From: DASYSA01 sp036003885
GTDB lineage: Bacteria > Acidobacteriota > Blastocatellia > UBA7656
DNA: 8,082 bases
Reading direction: 5' to 3'
NCBI GenBank assembly: GCA_036003885.1
Contig: DASYSA010000587.1
Coordinates: 1-8,082, forward strand
Shown here: one piece after another, positions 5,407 to 8,082 of the stretch
Numbering within the stretch: position 1 is the stretch's first letter
How the letters are laid out: each line of letters begins with the position of its first letter
Position numbers and translations under genes: made by a program
The notes under the pieces: generated by a model
The model's database searches: none
The model's input: only the letters and a program-made list of their open reading frames with translations
What the model was told of the DNA's origin: nothing

Positions 5407-7870
5407 CTTTCAAGATCTGCGTTATTCGGTGCGAGTGCTGTTGAAGAGTCCGGGCTTCACGGCGGTGGCAGCCCTGTCAATCGCGCTTGGCATCGGCGCC
5501 AATACAGCCGTGTTCAGCCTCGTCAACGCAGTGCTGTTCAAACCGCTGCCAGTCGACCACCCGGAACAACTGGCTGCGCTCTACACGATGGAGCCGAGCT
5601 CTTCTTATCCGGACGCGTTCTCCTACCCCGACTACCTCGACTATCGCGACCGCAACGAAGTCTTTTCTGATCTGGTCGGACATTACGGCGTACAGCTGAG
5701 TCTGGCGAATAGCGGCGGTCAACCCGAATTAATATGGGGCGAACTCGTGACCGGTAATTATTTCACCGGCCTCGGGGTCAAAGCCGCCGCGGGGCGCACC
5801 TTCACCGGCGAGGATGACCAGCAGCCTGGCGCGTCTCCGGTAGCCGTGTTGAGCTACAGCTTTTGGCAGCGGCGCTTCGGCGGTGATCCGCAGGTAATCG
5901 GGAAGACTCTCAAATTGAACGGCCACGATTACACCGTGACCGGGGTGGCCTCTTTCGGGTTTTCGGGCACTCGCTTTCTCGGCTTCATTCCGGACATCTG
6001 GGTGCCGATGATGATGCGTGACCAGGTGCTGGGTGGTGGGGATGAGTGGATGAGCCGGCGCGGCAATCACTGGATGAACGTCAACGGCCGCATGAAGCCC
6101 GGCGTGACCATTGCGAAGGCCTCCTCCGCAATGAGCACCGTCGCAAGCCAGCTCGAACAGGCCTACCCGGAGACGAACCGCAATGTCTCGATCAAGATCA
6201 TACCGGGCGGCACGAAGACTCAGCCGCTGCCCGGCGGCGACAATTTCATTCCGTTCGTTTCGGCCCTGCTGATGTTCGTAGTTGGGCTTGTGTTGTTGAT
6301 TGCCTGTGCCAACGTTGCCAACCTGCTGCTCGCTCGTGCCAGCGTGCGGAGGCGCGAGATTGCAATCCGGTTGGCACTAGGGGCAAGCCGCTGGCGCTTG
6401 ATTCGGCAGTTACTGACTGAGAGTGTTTTGATTTCGCTTCTGGGAGGCAGCGCTGGACTGCTGCTCGCGATGTGGGCGCTTGACTTGTTGGGCGGCCACC
6501 CGCCCAACCTCGACTTCCCCACGATCAATCCGGATTACGATCTGGCGCTCGACCATCGGGTCTTCGGCTTCACCCTGGCTCTTTCAGTGGTGACGGGCGT
6601 TGTTTTTGGTCTGCTTCCGGCGCTGCAGGCTTCCAGGCCGGATCTGGTCACTACGCTAAAGGGTGAAAGCCAGAACACGACCTCGGGATCGAGGCGGCTG
6701 GCCGTGAGGAATATTCTGGTAGTGTCGCAGGTGGCTCTGTCGTTGATGCTCCTGATCAGCGCCGGCCTGTTCATCAGGAGTATGCAAAACGCCGAGCGAA
6801 TGAGTCCGGGCTTCGATACCAGTGGGCTGTTGCTCGCTTCGGTCGATCTTGGGGTGCAGGGCTACAAAGAAGATCGAGGGAAAGCCTTCTACAAACAGCT
6901 GGTCGATCGCGTCGAGTCTCTCCCTGGAGTTGAGCGAGTGAGCCTGGCTTCGCCATTGCCGCTCGACGCTTACAGCAGCAGTGTCCGGGTCCTGATCGAA
7001 GGATACGTCCCGCGCTCAGAGGACGACAAGATCGAAGTGATGTACACCGCGGCCGCGCCGAACTACTTTCAAACGATCGGCACGCCGATAGTCAGAGGAC
7101 GCGAGTTCGAGGAGCGAGATCGAGAGGAGATGCCCGGCGTTGTGATAGTGAACGAAACTATGGCCCGGCTCTACTGGCCGCAAGAGGATCCGATTGGCAA
7201 GCGCCTGCAACTCCGCAGATCGAGCGGCCCATACCTGGAGGTCATCGGCATCGCAAAAGACGGCAAGTACATCACGCTTGGGGAAGACCCGATGCCATAC
7301 ATGTTCTTGCCGTGCCGCCAGAGTTACAAGTCGCGGATGACGATTTTAATTCGTTCGCAGGCGGATCCTGCAAATCTGGCGGCCGGCCTTCGGAGAGAAG
7401 TGGGGGCCCTGGATGAGACCCTTCCGGTATTCGGCATCAAGACGATGCCGCAGTTCATGGAACGGTCTCTGTGGGCGTCTTCGAACGTTGCGGGTCTGGT
7501 TGGCGGTTTCGGTCTGGCCGCGCTGCTGCTGGCGGCGGTGGGTATTTACGGTCTGATGTCCTACTCGGTGGCGCAGCGCACGCGTGAAATAGGCATTCGC
7601 GCGGCGCTTGGAGCTCAACCCGGAGATGTTCTCCGGTTAGTTGCGAAGCAAGGGATGTCGCTTGCGCTAATTGGTATCGCTCTCGGCCTGGCGGGAGCCC
7701 TGGCTCTCACGCGCGTTATGTCGAGTCTGCTGTATGGGGTGAGCGCAACCGATCCAGCAACATTTTCAGTCATAACGCTGTTATTGACAGCAGTGGCGTT
7801 TCTGGCTTGCTACATTCCCGCGCGTCGGGCTACGAAGGTCGATCCGATGATTGCGCTCAGATACGAATGA
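5399..7870 (+). CDS. ADOP family permease (FtsX/MacB-like, duplicated), 823 aa
   Basis: This is a paralogue of the preceding gene with the same plan. The TTG at 5399 was chosen because the product then begins MTIFQDLRYSVRVLLKSPG, aligning within one residue with the neighbour's start; the next in-frame ATG would remove the first membrane helix. Segments: first helix about 21-47 (ALGIGANTAVFSLVNAVLF); periplasmic domain about 50-280; helix bundle about 285-411 with LVLLIACANVANLLLAR and REIAIRLALGASRWRLIRQ; a helix at about 434-464 (ILVVSQVALSLMLLISAGLF); second periplasmic domain about 465-695; last helices 700-823 with SYSVAQRTREIGIRAALGAQ and the end PARRATKVDPMIALRYE. Both halves and the frame look intact. 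It is an orphan permease in the envelope with unknown substrate. The first codons come from the heptamer repeat. It is clearly diverged from the neighbour, so the duplication is not recent. Confidence 0.92.
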   Translation: MTIFQDLRYSVRVLLKSPGFTAVAALSIALGIGANTAVFSLVNAVLFKPLPVDHPEQLAALYTMEPSSSYPDAFSYPDYLDYRDRNEVFSDLVGHYGVQLSLANSGGQPELIWGELVTGNYFTGLGVKAAAGRTFTGEDDQQPGASPVAVLSYSFWQRRFGGDPQVIGKTLKLNGHDYTVTGVASFGFSGTRFLGFIPDIWVPMMMRDQVLGGGDEWMSRRGNHWMNVNGRMKPGVTIAKASSAMSTVASQLEQAYPETNRNVSIKIIPGGTKTQPLPGGDNFIPFVSALLMFVVGLVLLIACANVANLLLARASVRRREIAIRLALGASRWRLIRQLLTESVLISLLGGSAGLLLAMWALDLLGGHPPNLDFPTINPDYDLALDHRVFGFTLALSVVTGVVFGLLPALQASRPDLVTTLKGESQNTTSGSRRLAVRNILVVSQVALSLMLLISAGLFIRSMQNAERMSPGFDTSGLLLASVDLGVQGYKEDRGKAFYKQLVDRVESLPGVERVSLASPLPLDAYSSSVRVLIEGYVPRSEDDKIEVMYTAAAPNYFQTIGTPIVRGREFEERDREEMPGVVIVNETMARLYWPQEDPIGKRLQLRRSSGPYLEVIGIAKDGKYITLGEDPMPYMFLPCRQSYKSRMTILIRSQADPANLAAGLRREVGALDETLPVFGIKTMPQFMERSLWASSNVAGLVGGFGLAALLLAAVGIYGLMSYSVAQRTREIGIRAALGAQPGDVLRLVAKQGMSLALIGIALGLAGALALTRVMSSLLYGVSATDPATFSVITLLLTAVAFLACYIPARRATKVDPMIALRYE

Positions 7871-7874
7871 AAAC

Positions 7875-7968
7875 TTTGTCATTTGTCATTTGTCACTTGT
7901 CGTTTGGATGCTTAGCCGGCGTTGACTAACCAGTGACAAATGACAAATGACCAGTGACAAAGGACAAA
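7875..7968. repeat. Heptamer palindrome before the third ADOP (TGACAAA family)
   Basis: The left side reads TTTGTCA three times and then CTTGTCG (7875-7902). The right side reads TGACAAA, TGACAAA, TGACCAG, TGACAAA, GGACAAA (7934-7968). Arms 7878-7897 and 7932-7951 are perfect 20-nt reverse complements around a 34-nt loop. Positions 7941-7968 match 2585-2612 with one difference. The element starts 4 nt after the TGA of the upstream ADOP and ends 2 nt before the next ATG. Confidence 0.9.
7959..7964 (+). promoter_or_regulatory. Ribosome binding site formed by the heptamer repeat
   Basis: AAAGGA at 7959-7964 spans the last two heptamers (TGACAAA, GGACAAA) and sits 6 nt before the ATG at 7971. 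No other Shine-Dalgarno-like sequence lies near this start. Confidence 0.55.
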
Positions 7969-7970
7969 AC

Positions 7971-8082
7971 ATGGAGACTCTATTCCAAGACATACGATAC
8001 GCAGTGCGGATGATGCTCAAGCGACCATCCTTCCCGATTCTGGCAGTGATCGCTCTCGCCCTGGGCATTGGAGCTACGACAG
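7971..8082 (+). CDS. Third ADOP family permease, N-terminal 37 codons (cut by window end)
   Basis: The ATG at 7971 opens METLFQDIRYAVRMMLKRPS, then FPILAVIALALGIGATT, and runs off the window. It matches the beginning of both complete ADOPs (QDLRY...LLKSPGFTA...GIGANTA), so the cytoplasmic entry and most of the first membrane helix are visible. Small differences from the family consensus (PSFPI for PGFTx, GATTA for GANTA) suggest a separate paralogue rather than a fresh copy of either neighbour. The start is supported by AAAGGA 6 nt upstream. If complete, it should run about 2.4 kb further. Confidence 0.88.
   Translation, partial: METLFQDIRYAVRMMLKRPSFPILAVIALALGIGATT

Noticed and set aside
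7875..7968. CRISPR array suggested by evenly repeated TGACAAA units
   Set aside because: The units are 7 nt with no spacers between them and form a palindrome. This is a tandem heptamer element, not a CRISPR.

Overview
The window looks like chromosomal DNA from an Acidobacteriota-type soil bacterium. It carries a head-to-tail array of ADOP genes (acidobacterial duplicated orphan permeases, the two-half FtsX/MacB-like permeases that lack their own ATPase), and short intergenic palindromes separate the members. Base composition is moderately GC-rich and codon use is similar through all the permease genes. The phylum assignment is an inference from the ADOP family and gene style, not from a marker gene.

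Left part (1-1135): the end of a membrane protein enters from the left (1-78). A possible small minus-strand ORF follows (176-397), then a broken fragment resembling small DNA-binding proteins of transposon neighbourhoods (536-688). Next come two adjacent hairpins with T-rich loops (741-798) and about 340 bases in which I see no gene.

Middle (1136-2810): an exported SIMPL (DUF541) domain protein begins at 1136 and is cut by an in-frame TAA at 1931. The frame continues open for 28 further protein-like codons to a second TAA at 2018, so the gene appears recently truncated. Two remnants of ADOP genes follow, each keeping only the extreme C-terminus: 2194-2268 (24 residues) and 2619-2810 (62-63 residues, still open). 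A palindrome precedes each.

Right part (2902-8082): two full-length ADOP permeases (801 and 823 residues) and the first 37 codons of a third, all on the plus strand. Each junction carries a palindrome built from tandem heptamers, with different heptamer words at different junctions (GAAATGC/GAAATTC; GGACAAC; TGACAAA/GGACAAA).

The main unexplained structure is this regular gene-palindrome-gene layout: five ADOP units (two relics, two complete, one partial), each with a palindrome on its 5' side. One relic starts exactly where its heptamer array ends. The start codon of the second full ADOP lies inside its heptamer array, and the array before the third supplies its Shine-Dalgarno sequence. This suggests the repeats take part both in rearrangement of the array and in translation initiation. 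No ABC ATPase is present in the window.
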